Part shown: positions 1 to 5,509 of the stretch, piece by piece
Layout of the letters: each line of letters starts with the position of its first letter
Position numbering within the stretch: position 1 is the first letter of the stretch
NCBI GenBank assembly: GCA_002401305.2
Contig: NVSO02000130.1
Location: forward strand, 1 to 12,202
From: Rhodobiaceae bacterium
Lineage (GTDB): Bacteria > Pseudomonadota > Alphaproteobacteria > Parvibaculales > Parvibaculaceae
DNA: 12,202 bases
Direction: 5' to 3'
Made by a program: the position numbers and the translations under genes
Notes under the pieces: generated by a model
The model's database searches: none
Told to the model about the DNA's origin: nothing
What the model saw: the letters and a program-made list of their open reading frames with translations, nothing else

Positions 1-1
1 A

Positions 2-502
2 GTGACCCTTCTGGAAGATGACACTGTGAAAATCATCGCCTTCCCGGTCCAGCATGATCCGATTGACCCGGCTGTCGGTTACGGCATCTATTACGGCGGG
101 CGCAGCGTTTTCATCAGTGGCGATACGCTGAAAAACCAAACGCTCATTGATTTAGCCAAAGGCGCTGACCTATTGGTGCACGAAGCACTGTCTCGCAAAC
201 TTGTTGGGATTATGCAGGCGGGTGCCAAGAAGGCGGGCCGGACAAATCTAGAAAAAATCATGCTAGATATTACCGACTATCACGCCTCTCCTGTGGAAGC
301 AGCGGAAGCCGCGCAAGAAGCAGGTGTTGACCATCTGCTTTTCTACCATGTTGTGCCGCCCCTCCCGATTGGCCTTTTGGAACAGGTCTATCTCGAGGGA
401 ACGGACGACGCGTTTGAGGGTGACATTACGCTGGGTGAAGACGGCACCTTTATCTCCCTGCCCACCGGGAGCAAAGAGATAAAGGTTGATGCGTTAATGT
501 AG
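2..502 (+). CDS. MBL-fold metallo-hydrolase, C-terminal part (5' end outside window)
   Basis: C-terminal about 166 residues of a metallo-beta-lactamase-fold hydrolase of the RNase Z/arylsulfatase-like group. The visible part carries the late metal-binding motifs: a His in FPVQHDP (visible residue 18), the Asp of SGDT (41), and His residues in DYHASP (94) and FYHVVPP (116). In this fold they bind two metal ions, usually zinc, that activate water. The N-terminal HxHxDH motif is not seen because the gene starts upstream; the GTG at base 2 is simply the first start-like codon, and family members are usually about twice this length. The gene ends 39 bases from the convergent minus-strand operon. 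The substrate cannot be told from this part; members of the group range from tRNA 3' processing to uncharacterised hydrolases, and the YHxxPVEAA and YHxVPP segments fit the latter better. Confidence 0.8.
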   Translation: MTLLEDDTVKIIAFPVQHDPIDPAVGYGIYYGGRSVFISGDTLKNQTLIDLAKGADLLVHEALSRKLVGIMQAGAKKAGRTNLEKIMLDITDYHASPVEAAEAAQEAGVDHLLFYHVVPPLPIGLLEQVYLEGTDDAFEGDITLGEDGTFISLPTGSKEIKVDALM

Positions 503-541
503 GCGCTCAAACATACGCCCGGGGTGAAACGGACTTTAACT

Positions 542-1699
542 CTAGAAAGTAGAGATGTCCGTTTCCATACCCATGTAGAGGCGCCCGGCTTGTTCCATAA
601 CTGGGCGCCCTACCATCATGTGCTGGGTGGTTACATGCACATCTCGGAAGTGACGTTGCAGCGGTGATTTTTTGTATACCGAGGTACCGCCGCCCAGATG
701 GTAGGCCGACGTCACCACCTCCGCAGCCGTGCGCGCACCGAATGATGCCGCATTGCGAATGTCACGGCGTTGCGCAAGGGTCATCGTGCCCGTTGCCTGC
801 GTGGTCTCCCAGGCCTCGGATAAAACATCAAACAACCAACCGCGTGCCGACCGGAGTTTTGCTTCGGCCTCAGCAATAGTGCCTTGCGTTTCTTGGCGGC
901 TGGCCAAAGGTTTCATGGCCCCTTGAGGTGTTTTTTCACACGCAAAGCTGATCAGCTCATCAATGGCTGCGCGGCCAATGCCCAAGGCAACCGCACTTAC
1001 GCCCGTTGCCAATAACGCAAAGACGGGGAAGGTATAAAGTGGGCGGTCAACGGGCTTATCTTCCACCAATGAAATTGCGTGAGACTTTGGAATGTAGAGA
1101 TCTTTCATCACAAAGTCAGTGCTTCCAGATCCACACAAGCCTGACACATGCCAAGTATCGAGCATCTCAACATCTTCCTTGCGGGCCATCATCATGCGCG
1201 ATACGGGCATGCCATTGCTCATGCGTTTTGGCTTACCGTCTTCCATCACCATGCAACCGCCCGCGATCCACTTGGCATTGTGGCTCCCTGACCCCCATTG
1301 CCATTGGCCGTTCACGCGGTAGCCATCGCCTTCTTGGACGGCCTTACCTTTGGGCGCAAAGACGCCTGCTGTGATGGTGCGGTTTTCTGGCGCGAACATG
1401 TCGCGCGCAACATCTGGCGGCATATAGCTTGAGAGTATGCCGGTTGTTGAACCAATCATGACGCACCAAGCCGCCGAGGCATCTCCTTGAGCCAACCGCT
1501 CAATCAGCTGAAAATAGGTTGGTGGATCAATTTCAGTGCCGCCATATGCTTTGGGCACCATCAACATGTAGAGACCCTCATCGCAGAAGCGCTCTGCGAT
1601 ATCGTCAGGCAGACGGCGGGCTTGCTCAATATCGTCGCTGCGAGATCTCAGAAAGGGGACAAGTTCATCTGCTTTTGCAAGCCAGTTTTGAGTGGTCAT
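542..1699 (-). CDS. Acyl-CoA-dehydrogenase-fold flavin-dependent monooxygenase (HsaA/DszC-like)
   Basis: A 385-residue protein of the acyl-CoA dehydrogenase fold, closest in pattern to the group D flavin monooxygenases (HsaA, DszC, HpaB-like) with the type-2 C-terminal domain. Order: N-terminal helical domain (about 15-105), beta domain (about 110-205) with WQWGSGSHNAKW (133-144) and SGLCGSGSTDF (186-196), and C-terminal helical domain (about 230-365). The segment RHFRDVH (349-355), followed by H360, matches the conserved region of these oxygenases. The acid base Glu of true acyl-CoA dehydrogenases is not evident. Such enzymes hydroxylate substrates using reduced flavin from a separate reductase; no reductase gene is in this window. 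The gene lies 11 bases after the acyl-CoA dehydrogenase, and the AGGAAC ribosome site overlaps that gene's TAG stop, so the two are probably translationally coupled. A plain dehydrogenase role is the main alternative. Confidence 0.82.
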   Translation of the reverse strand: MTTQNWLAKADELVPFLRSRSDDIEQARRLPDDIAERFCDEGLYMLMVPKAYGGTEIDPPTYFQLIERLAQGDASAAWCVMIGSTTGILSSYMPPDVARDMFAPENRTITAGVFAPKGKAVQEGDGYRVNGQWQWGSGSHNAKWIAGGCMVMEDGKPKRMSNGMPVSRMMMARKEDVEMLDTWHVSGLCGSGSTDFVMKDLYIPKSHAISLVEDKPVDRPLYTFPVFALLATGVSAVALGIGRAAIDELISFACEKTPQGAMKPLASRQETQGTIAEAEAKLRSARGWLFDVLSEAWETTQATGTMTLAQRRDIRNAASFGARTAAEVVTSAYHLGGGTSVYKKSPLQRHFRDVHVTTQHMMVGRPVMEQAGRLYMGMETDISTF

Positions 1700-1710
1700 A
1701 TTTAATGTTC

Positions 1711-2886
1711 CTATTCTGGCAGGCCCATGCGGGATGCGATGTTGTTACGTTGCATGTTGGAAGAGCCGCCAACAATTGGCATGCCCAAAATGTCGCGCAC
1801 ATGGCGCTCCATGTCATAGGCGTCCGTCATGCCGTAGGCCCCCAACACGCGCTGACAGGTCAATACGATTTCCACCGCATTTTCACCGATGAATAATTTC
1901 GCCATGCTGGTTTCCACTGCACAGGGACGATTTTCCTGCGCCAAGCTTGCGGCGTGGTAAAGCATGTGGCGACAGGCTTGCAGTTTTGTGCGGGCATCCA
2001 CCAAAGCATGACGCACAGATTGGTGAGCACAGATTGGCTTGCCAAATTGCTCGCGCTCTTGGGAATATTGCCAAGCTTCTTCCATAGCCGCTTGGGCCAC
2101 GCCAAAAGCGACGGCGGAGATTTCAATTTTCTCCACATCCAAGGTGCGACCGGCCAACATGCCCCAGCCTTTGTTCCACATCTCAGGGCCCCCAACGATA
2201 TTTTCGACGGGGACGCGGACGTCATCAAAATAGACATCACTGGAGAGCGTGTAGCGTAGATTGGAATGCTCAATGGGGTGCAATGTCAGACCAGGCGTTG
2301 AGGTTGGCACGAGCACTAAGGACAGGTTCCGGTATTTCTTGCCGTCGCTGTCGGAGTTGACGAGGCAATAGATGTAGTCGGCGAAATCGGCGCCGGTGCA
2401 CCACCGCTTCAACCCATTGATGATGACTTCGCTGCCATCTTCACTCAAACGCGCACGGGTTTTAACGCTGGCTAAGTCACCGCCGACATCTGGCTCAGAC
2501 AGGCCATAACAGAAGGCCGTCTCCCCTTTTGCCAGGCCGGGAAGTAGCTTTTGCTTTTGCGCAAGCGACCCGTTTTCACTGATATTTGCACCGCCGTAAA
2601 AGGCGCTGTGGATGAAGGGCCCGGCCAGAAACGCGCCGGCGCGACTCAGTTCCTCAATCACCGCCACGGCTGCGACCAAGTCCACGCCCAGCCCGCCAAA
2701 CTCCTCGGGAATGGTCAAACCGCATATGCCCAAGTCGGTCAGCTCTTTAAAAACATCTTTGGGGAAGCTGTGAGTCTTGTCCCAGATCCGGCGCTTTTCA
2801 CGCGGGGCTTTATCCTCAACAAATCGGCGTAGCGTCGCCCGCAACATCGTGATGTGTTCTGGCTCGTCAAATGCATTCAGTGTCAT
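1711..2886 (-). CDS. Acyl-CoA dehydrogenase
   Basis: A 391-residue flavoprotein of normal length for the family. It should oxidise an acyl-CoA thioester to the 2,3-enoyl-CoA using FAD, passing electrons to electron-transfer flavoprotein in the cytoplasm. Visible marks: FCYGLSEPDVGGD (125-137), the flavin/substrate motif; RWCTGADFADY (161-171); REQFGKPI (278-285); and the C-terminal YGMTDAYDMERHVRD block (351-365). At the usual catalytic Glu position of the YEGT motif this protein has VGGSS (372-376), so the common base is absent. Glu252 in LDVEKIE lines up with the alternative base used by isovaleryl-CoA dehydrogenase, so it may act on branched or bulky acyl chains. It is the first gene of a two-gene operon and is divergent from a TetR regulator. 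Start chosen at the ATG after a purine-rich GGGTGAGAG stretch. Substrate unknown. Confidence 0.9.
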   Translation of the reverse strand: MTLNAFDEPEHITMLRATLRRFVEDKAPREKRRIWDKTHSFPKDVFKELTDLGICGLTIPEEFGGLGVDLVAAVAVIEELSRAGAFLAGPFIHSAFYGGANISENGSLAQKQKLLPGLAKGETAFCYGLSEPDVGGDLASVKTRARLSEDGSEVIINGLKRWCTGADFADYIYCLVNSDSDGKKYRNLSLVLVPTSTPGLTLHPIEHSNLRYTLSSDVYFDDVRVPVENIVGGPEMWNKGWGMLAGRTLDVEKIEISAVAFGVAQAAMEEAWQYSQEREQFGKPICAHQSVRHALVDARTKLQACRHMLYHAASLAQENRPCAVETSMAKLFIGENAVEIVLTCQRVLGAYGMTDAYDMERHVRDILGMPIVGGSSNMQRNNIASRMGLPE

Positions 2887-2947
2887 CTTGCTCTCTCACC
2901 CCCAACTTTGAGGTCATTATGTCTTTATTAATGCCATTGTTTCTTCT

Positions 2948-2977
2948 ATTCTGAGGCATCCTCAAATTAAGAGTCAA
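2948..2977 (-). promoter_or_regulatory. Candidate sigma70-type promoter of the acyl-CoA dehydrogenase operon
   Basis: On the minus strand a TTGACT box (2972-2977) is followed after 18 bases by CAGAAT (2948-2953), four of six matches to TATAAT. It faces the acyl-CoA dehydrogenase gene, leaving a leader of roughly 50-60 bases. The palindrome at 2952-2964 sits between and partly on these boxes, as expected for a repressor site. No experimental support; the -10 match is modest. Confidence 0.4.
2952..2964. promoter_or_regulatory. Candidate TetR operator, TGAGG-N3-CCTCA
   Basis: A perfect inverted repeat, TGAGG-cat-CCTCA, lies 17 bases before the tetR start and inside the candidate promoter of the divergent operon. 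A further half-site pair, TTTGAGG (2907-2913) and CCTCAAA (2960-2966), shares the same core. TetR-family proteins commonly bind such palindromes between themselves and a divergent target. That this regulator binds here is inferred from position. Confidence 0.45.
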
Positions 2978-2981
2978 GCAA

Positions 2982-3683
2982 ATGGCACCGACTGGACGTA
3001 AAAAAGGGAAGTGGGGGGATCGCGAAGAAGCGATCTTGAATGCTTCATGGGCGCTTATTGCCCGTCAGGGCTACGAAAAGACGACAATGGCCCAGATTGC
3101 GCTGGCGGTCGGGCTGTCTGAGGGCAGTCTTTATAATTACGTGAGCAACAAGCAGGATTTGGCGATTCGGGTAGCCGAACGTTGGTTTCAACAAAACGCC
3201 TCCCACATTGAAGCCTCCCTCGTCACGCTCAGTTCAACGCGCGATAAACTGGGCTTTCTGGTGCTGCAACACCTCTCCACCATTTTGGAACACCGGGAAC
3301 TTTACATGATGTGGATCCGGGAAGTGCGGGCCACATCCTCCTATTCCACCTCTCATAGCCGCGACATTTTCCGTGGCTATACGGGGCTTTTGCGGGACGT
3401 TCTTGGTGAGGCTATGGCGCGCGGCGAGCTCCGCGATACGCTGGACGGGGCAGAAGCGCGCGACATGATATTGGGCGGGGTGGAGCATATTGCTTGGACC
3501 CAGATCATTCAGAACCGGAATGATTTTGATGTAGGCGATTTGGCTCGCCGATTGAGCGATACCTATTGGAACGCTTTGAGTATTCCGCCCTCCCCCCCTT
3601 CCTCCACCAGCGTTGAGCCTGATCAACTAGAGAGAATCTCTCAGCGGCTTGCGGCCATAGAAGCTCGGCTTCCCCCAAAATAG
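2982..3683 (+). CDS. TetR/AcrR-family transcriptional regulator
   Basis: A 233-residue one-component regulator. The N-terminal DNA-binding domain (about 14-60) has the classic TetR pattern: AILNASWALIARQGYEKTT, then AQIALAVGLSEGSLYNYVSNKQDL with the recognition helix near 45-55. The rest is a helical ligand-binding and dimer domain whose effector cannot be predicted. After about residue 200 there is a Pro/Ser-rich linker and a short terminal helix (LERISQRLAAIEARL) that may help oligomerise. The gene is divergent from the acyl-CoA dehydrogenase operon across 95 bases and precedes a Baeyer-Villiger monooxygenase by 208 bases, so it probably controls the first and possibly the second. The ribosome site is weak (AAGAG, about 9 bases before the ATG). 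A likely ligand would be an acyl-CoA or pathway substrate, but this is inference. Confidence 0.9.
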   Translation: MAPTGRKKGKWGDREEAILNASWALIARQGYEKTTMAQIALAVGLSEGSLYNYVSNKQDLAIRVAERWFQQNASHIEASLVTLSSTRDKLGFLVLQHLSTILEHRELYMMWIREVRATSSYSTSHSRDIFRGYTGLLRDVLGEAMARGELRDTLDGAEARDMILGGVEHIAWTQIIQNRNDFDVGDLARRLSDTYWNALSIPPSPPSSTSVEPDQLERISQRLAAIEARLPPK

Positions 3684-3709
3684 GCGGATTTCCGCCATTT
3701 CTGAGTTTT
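3683..3709 (+). terminator. Candidate terminator after the tetR-family gene
   Basis: The stem GGCGGA-tt-TCCGCC (3683-3696) begins at the stop codon and is followed by a T-rich run (atttctgagtttt). The loop would open to four bases in RNA. The stem is short and the T-run interrupted, so termination may be partial. Confidence 0.45.
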
Positions 3710-3723
3710 AGGGTGCGTACCCT
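3710..3723. promoter_or_regulatory. Candidate operator copy 1 upstream of the Baeyer-Villiger gene
   Basis: Inverted repeat AGGGT-gcgt-ACCCT with perfect five-base arms. Its right end overlaps the first base of the TTGACA box at 3723. A related copy follows at 3742-3752. The binding protein is unknown; the motif differs from the TGAGG palindrome beside the tetR-family gene. Confidence 0.4.
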
Positions 3724-3751
3724 TGACAGTGCGCTTTATTGGGGTTACACC
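3723..3751 (+). promoter_or_regulatory. Candidate promoter of the Baeyer-Villiger monooxygenase gene
   Basis: A perfect TTGACA (3723-3728) followed after 17 bases by TACACC (3746-3751), a poor -10 match. Strong -35 and weak -10 is common in alphaproteobacteria. Transcription from here would give a leader of about 135 bases before the start at 3892. GGGT/ACCC inverted repeats lie over both boxes, suggesting repression or activation. Confidence 0.45.
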
Positions 3752-3752
3752 C
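3742..3752. promoter_or_regulatory. Candidate operator copy 2 upstream of the Baeyer-Villiger gene
   Basis: Inverted repeat GGGT-tac-ACCC, related to the repeat at 3710-3723 with a spacer of three instead of four. The two centres are about 30 bases apart, close to three helical turns, so two dimers could sit on one DNA face. This copy covers the presumed -10 region. Confidence 0.38.
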
Positions 3753-3807
3753 TATTTCAACAAATGACGCAAGGGAATGCTCAGGGAGTGTTTTCTTGTT
3801 TCATTTC

Positions 3808-3820
3808 TGACAAAATGTCA
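3808..3820. repeat. Inverted repeat TGACA-AAA-TGTCA in the leader
   Basis: A perfect inverted repeat in the untranslated leader, 72 bases before the chosen start of the Baeyer-Villiger gene. It could be a regulator site or a small RNA hairpin. The rest of the 208-base gap (3684-3891) holds the terminator, promoter and operator candidates listed separately, and no small gene that I can support. Confidence 0.3.
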
Positions 3821-3891
3821 TGCAAAGCGCTGCCGCGACCCGTTGTTTTAAATCCGGTGTCAGCGCCGCTTTGGAAATAGGAGACAAATCA

Positions 3892-5415
3892 ATGAATGCA
3901 CCTATCAAAAATCCTGTCGCTGCTCGGCCTGATGTTGAAACCGCTATTATCGGCACTGGCTTTTCCGGCTTGGGCATGGCCATCCAATTGCTCAAATCGG
4001 GACGCAAAGACTTTGCTATTTTCGAGAAAGCCAGCACCGTGGGCGGTACTTGGCGCGAAAACACCTACCCTGGGTGTGCTTGCGACGTGCCTTCCCACCT
4101 CTATTCCTTTTCATTTGAACCCAACCCTAATTGGTCACGCATGTTCGCCCCGCAAGAAGAGATCCGCGGCTACATAGAGCATTGCGTCGAAAAATATGCG
4201 CTGACGCCCTACATCCGGTTCAACAAAGAAATTACCCAAATTCGTTACGATGATGCGACGCAGCTTTGGAACATCCTCACCTCAGATGGTGGTTCTGTGA
4301 GCGCGCGCAAAGTCATCTCTGGCATGGGGCCGCTTCACAAACCTGTTTACCCCACCCTTAAAGGCATCGACAGTTTTGAAGGCAAAACCTTCCACTCCGC
4401 TACGTGGGACCACGACTTTGATTTTTCTGGCAAACGGGTCGCTGTCATTGGCACTGGTGCGAGCGCCATTCAATTTGTACCCCAAATTGTGCCTAAGGTT
4501 GCCGCACTTACTCTTTTCCAACGCACGCCGCCGTGGGTCATGCCCAAAGCGGACCGCGATATGAAACCGTGGGAAAAATCCATTTTCAGCATTTCTCCTT
4601 TCTTGCAAAAGCTCTTCCGCGGCAAGATTTATGTGCAGATGGAAATTCGGGCCTTGGGCTTCACGGTCAATCCAAAACTGATGAGCAAAGTGCGTGACAT
4701 GGGTGTTGAGCACATTGCCAACACCATTGATGACGAAGCATTGCGCGCGCAATTGACCCCAGACTTCATGCCCGGCTGCAAACGCTTGCTGCAATCAAAT
4801 GACTATTATCCAAGCCTGAACCAGAGCCATGTCGATGTCGTTTCAAGCGGCGTTGCAGAGGTGAAAGCCCACTCAATTGTCACCGAGGCAGGTGAGGAAA
4901 TTGAAGTAGACGCCATTATTTATGGCACAGGCTTTGAAGCGGCTGACCCGATTGCCAAAGGGCAAATCATTGGCCCTAACGGACAGGACTTGGCTGCCAT
5001 GTGGGCGGACAAGGGTGCCGAGGCCTATCTGGGCACGAGCGTTTCAGGCTTCCCCAACTTGTTCTTTATGACAGGCCCCAATACAGGGCTTGGTCACAAT
5101 TCCATTATTCTGATGATTGAAGCGCAGGTGGGCTACATCCTCGATGCTCTTGATCTGATGGATAAGAAGGAACTGGCAACGCTGGACGTACGCGAAGACA
5201 TTCAACGTAGCTACAATGATAGCTTGCAAGACAAGATCAAAAAGACTGTGTGGGCGACTGGTTGTGACAGTTGGTACCAGCGTGAGGACGGCAAGAATAC
5301 GACACTCTGGCCGAGCTTCACTTTTAGTTACATGCGCAGAATGAACCAATTTAATCCGGAAGACTATGTGCTCAGCTCCCCCAAGCTGGCACACACCCCT
5401 CAAGCTGCTGAGTAA
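3892..5415 (+). CDS. Type I Baeyer-Villiger monooxygenase (FAD/NADPH-dependent)
   Basis: A 507-residue cytoplasmic flavoprotein that inserts one oxygen atom next to a ketone carbonyl, giving an ester or lactone, using NADPH and O2. First Rossmann motif GTGFSG (21-26) binds FAD; VGGTWRENTYPGCACD (50-65) follows. The fingerprint FxGxxxHxxxW(P/D) is present as FEGKTFHSATWD (162-173), and a second Rossmann motif GTGASA (187-192) binds NADPH. Asp65 and Arg298 (in GCKR, before DYY) line up with the catalytic pair known from phenylacetone monooxygenase. The late YGTGFEA and CDSWY...GKNTTLWP blocks are also typical. An in-frame ATG exists at 3820, but AGGAG at 3879-3883, eight bases before the ATG at 3892, decides the start. 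Single-gene unit beside two acyl-CoA-dehydrogenase-fold genes. N-hydroxylation is a less likely alternative. Substrate unknown. Confidence 0.92.
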   Translation: MNAPIKNPVAARPDVETAIIGTGFSGLGMAIQLLKSGRKDFAIFEKASTVGGTWRENTYPGCACDVPSHLYSFSFEPNPNWSRMFAPQEEIRGYIEHCVEKYALTPYIRFNKEITQIRYDDATQLWNILTSDGGSVSARKVISGMGPLHKPVYPTLKGIDSFEGKTFHSATWDHDFDFSGKRVAVIGTGASAIQFVPQIVPKVAALTLFQRTPPWVMPKADRDMKPWEKSIFSISPFLQKLFRGKIYVQMEIRALGFTVNPKLMSKVRDMGVEHIANTIDDEALRAQLTPDFMPGCKRLLQSNDYYPSLNQSHVDVVSSGVAEVKAHSIVTEAGEEIEVDAIIYGTGFEAADPIAKGQIIGPNGQDLAAMWADKGAEAYLGTSVSGFPNLFFMTGPNTGLGHNSIILMIEAQVGYILDALDLMDKKELATLDVREDIQRSYNDSLQDKIKKTVWATGCDSWYQREDGKNTTLWPSFTFSYMRRMNQFNPEDYVLSSPKLAHTPQAAE

Positions 5416-5422
5416 CCCTAAA

Positions 5423-5439
5423 GGGCCTTCCCCCGGCCC
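5423..5439. terminator. Small GC-rich hairpin after the Baeyer-Villiger gene
   Basis: GGGCC (5423-5427) and GGCCC (5435-5439) form a five-pair stem with a seven-base loop, eight bases after the stop codon. No T-run follows on the plus strand, so alone it is a weak terminator. It may act together with the stronger hairpin at 5467-5496. Confidence 0.3.
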
Positions 5440-5466
5440 GTAACTCAGTGCTGTGTCTTTCGGGTC

Positions 5467-5496
5467 AGGGCTCGCTTCTCCCCAGAAGCGGGCCCT
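5467..5496. terminator. Strong stem-loop between convergent genes, probable bidirectional terminator
   Basis: AGGGCTCGCTTCT pairs with AGAAGCGGGCCCT across a CCCC loop: thirteen pairs with one G-T (G-U) position. It lies between the 3' ends of the Baeyer-Villiger gene (plus) and the RND pump gene (minus), the usual place for a shared terminator. On the plus strand it is followed by a moderately T-rich stretch (catttctcttta); on the minus side there is no clear T-run. Confidence 0.6.
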
Positions 5497-5509
5497 ACCT
5501 CATTTCTCT

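Noticed and set aside
533..550. Short inverted repeat ACTTT...AAAGT between the hydrolase and the minus-strand operon
   Set aside because: The stem is only five weak pairs and has no T-run, too little to call a terminator.
1519..1896. Plus-strand open frames across the acyl-CoA dehydrogenase genes (for example 1519-1896 and 1954-2259)
   Set aside because: They are antisense to well-supported flavoprotein genes and their translations show no domain pattern.
3820..3891. Longer start of the Baeyer-Villiger monooxygenase at the ATG at 3820
   Set aside because: The added 24 residues do not look like the family, the site overlaps an inverted repeat, and a strong AGGAG precedes the ATG at 3892.
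4282..4794. Minus-strand open frame of 170 codons inside the Baeyer-Villiger gene
   Set aside because: It is antisense to the fingerprint and NADPH-binding region of a clear enzyme and has no recognisable motif.
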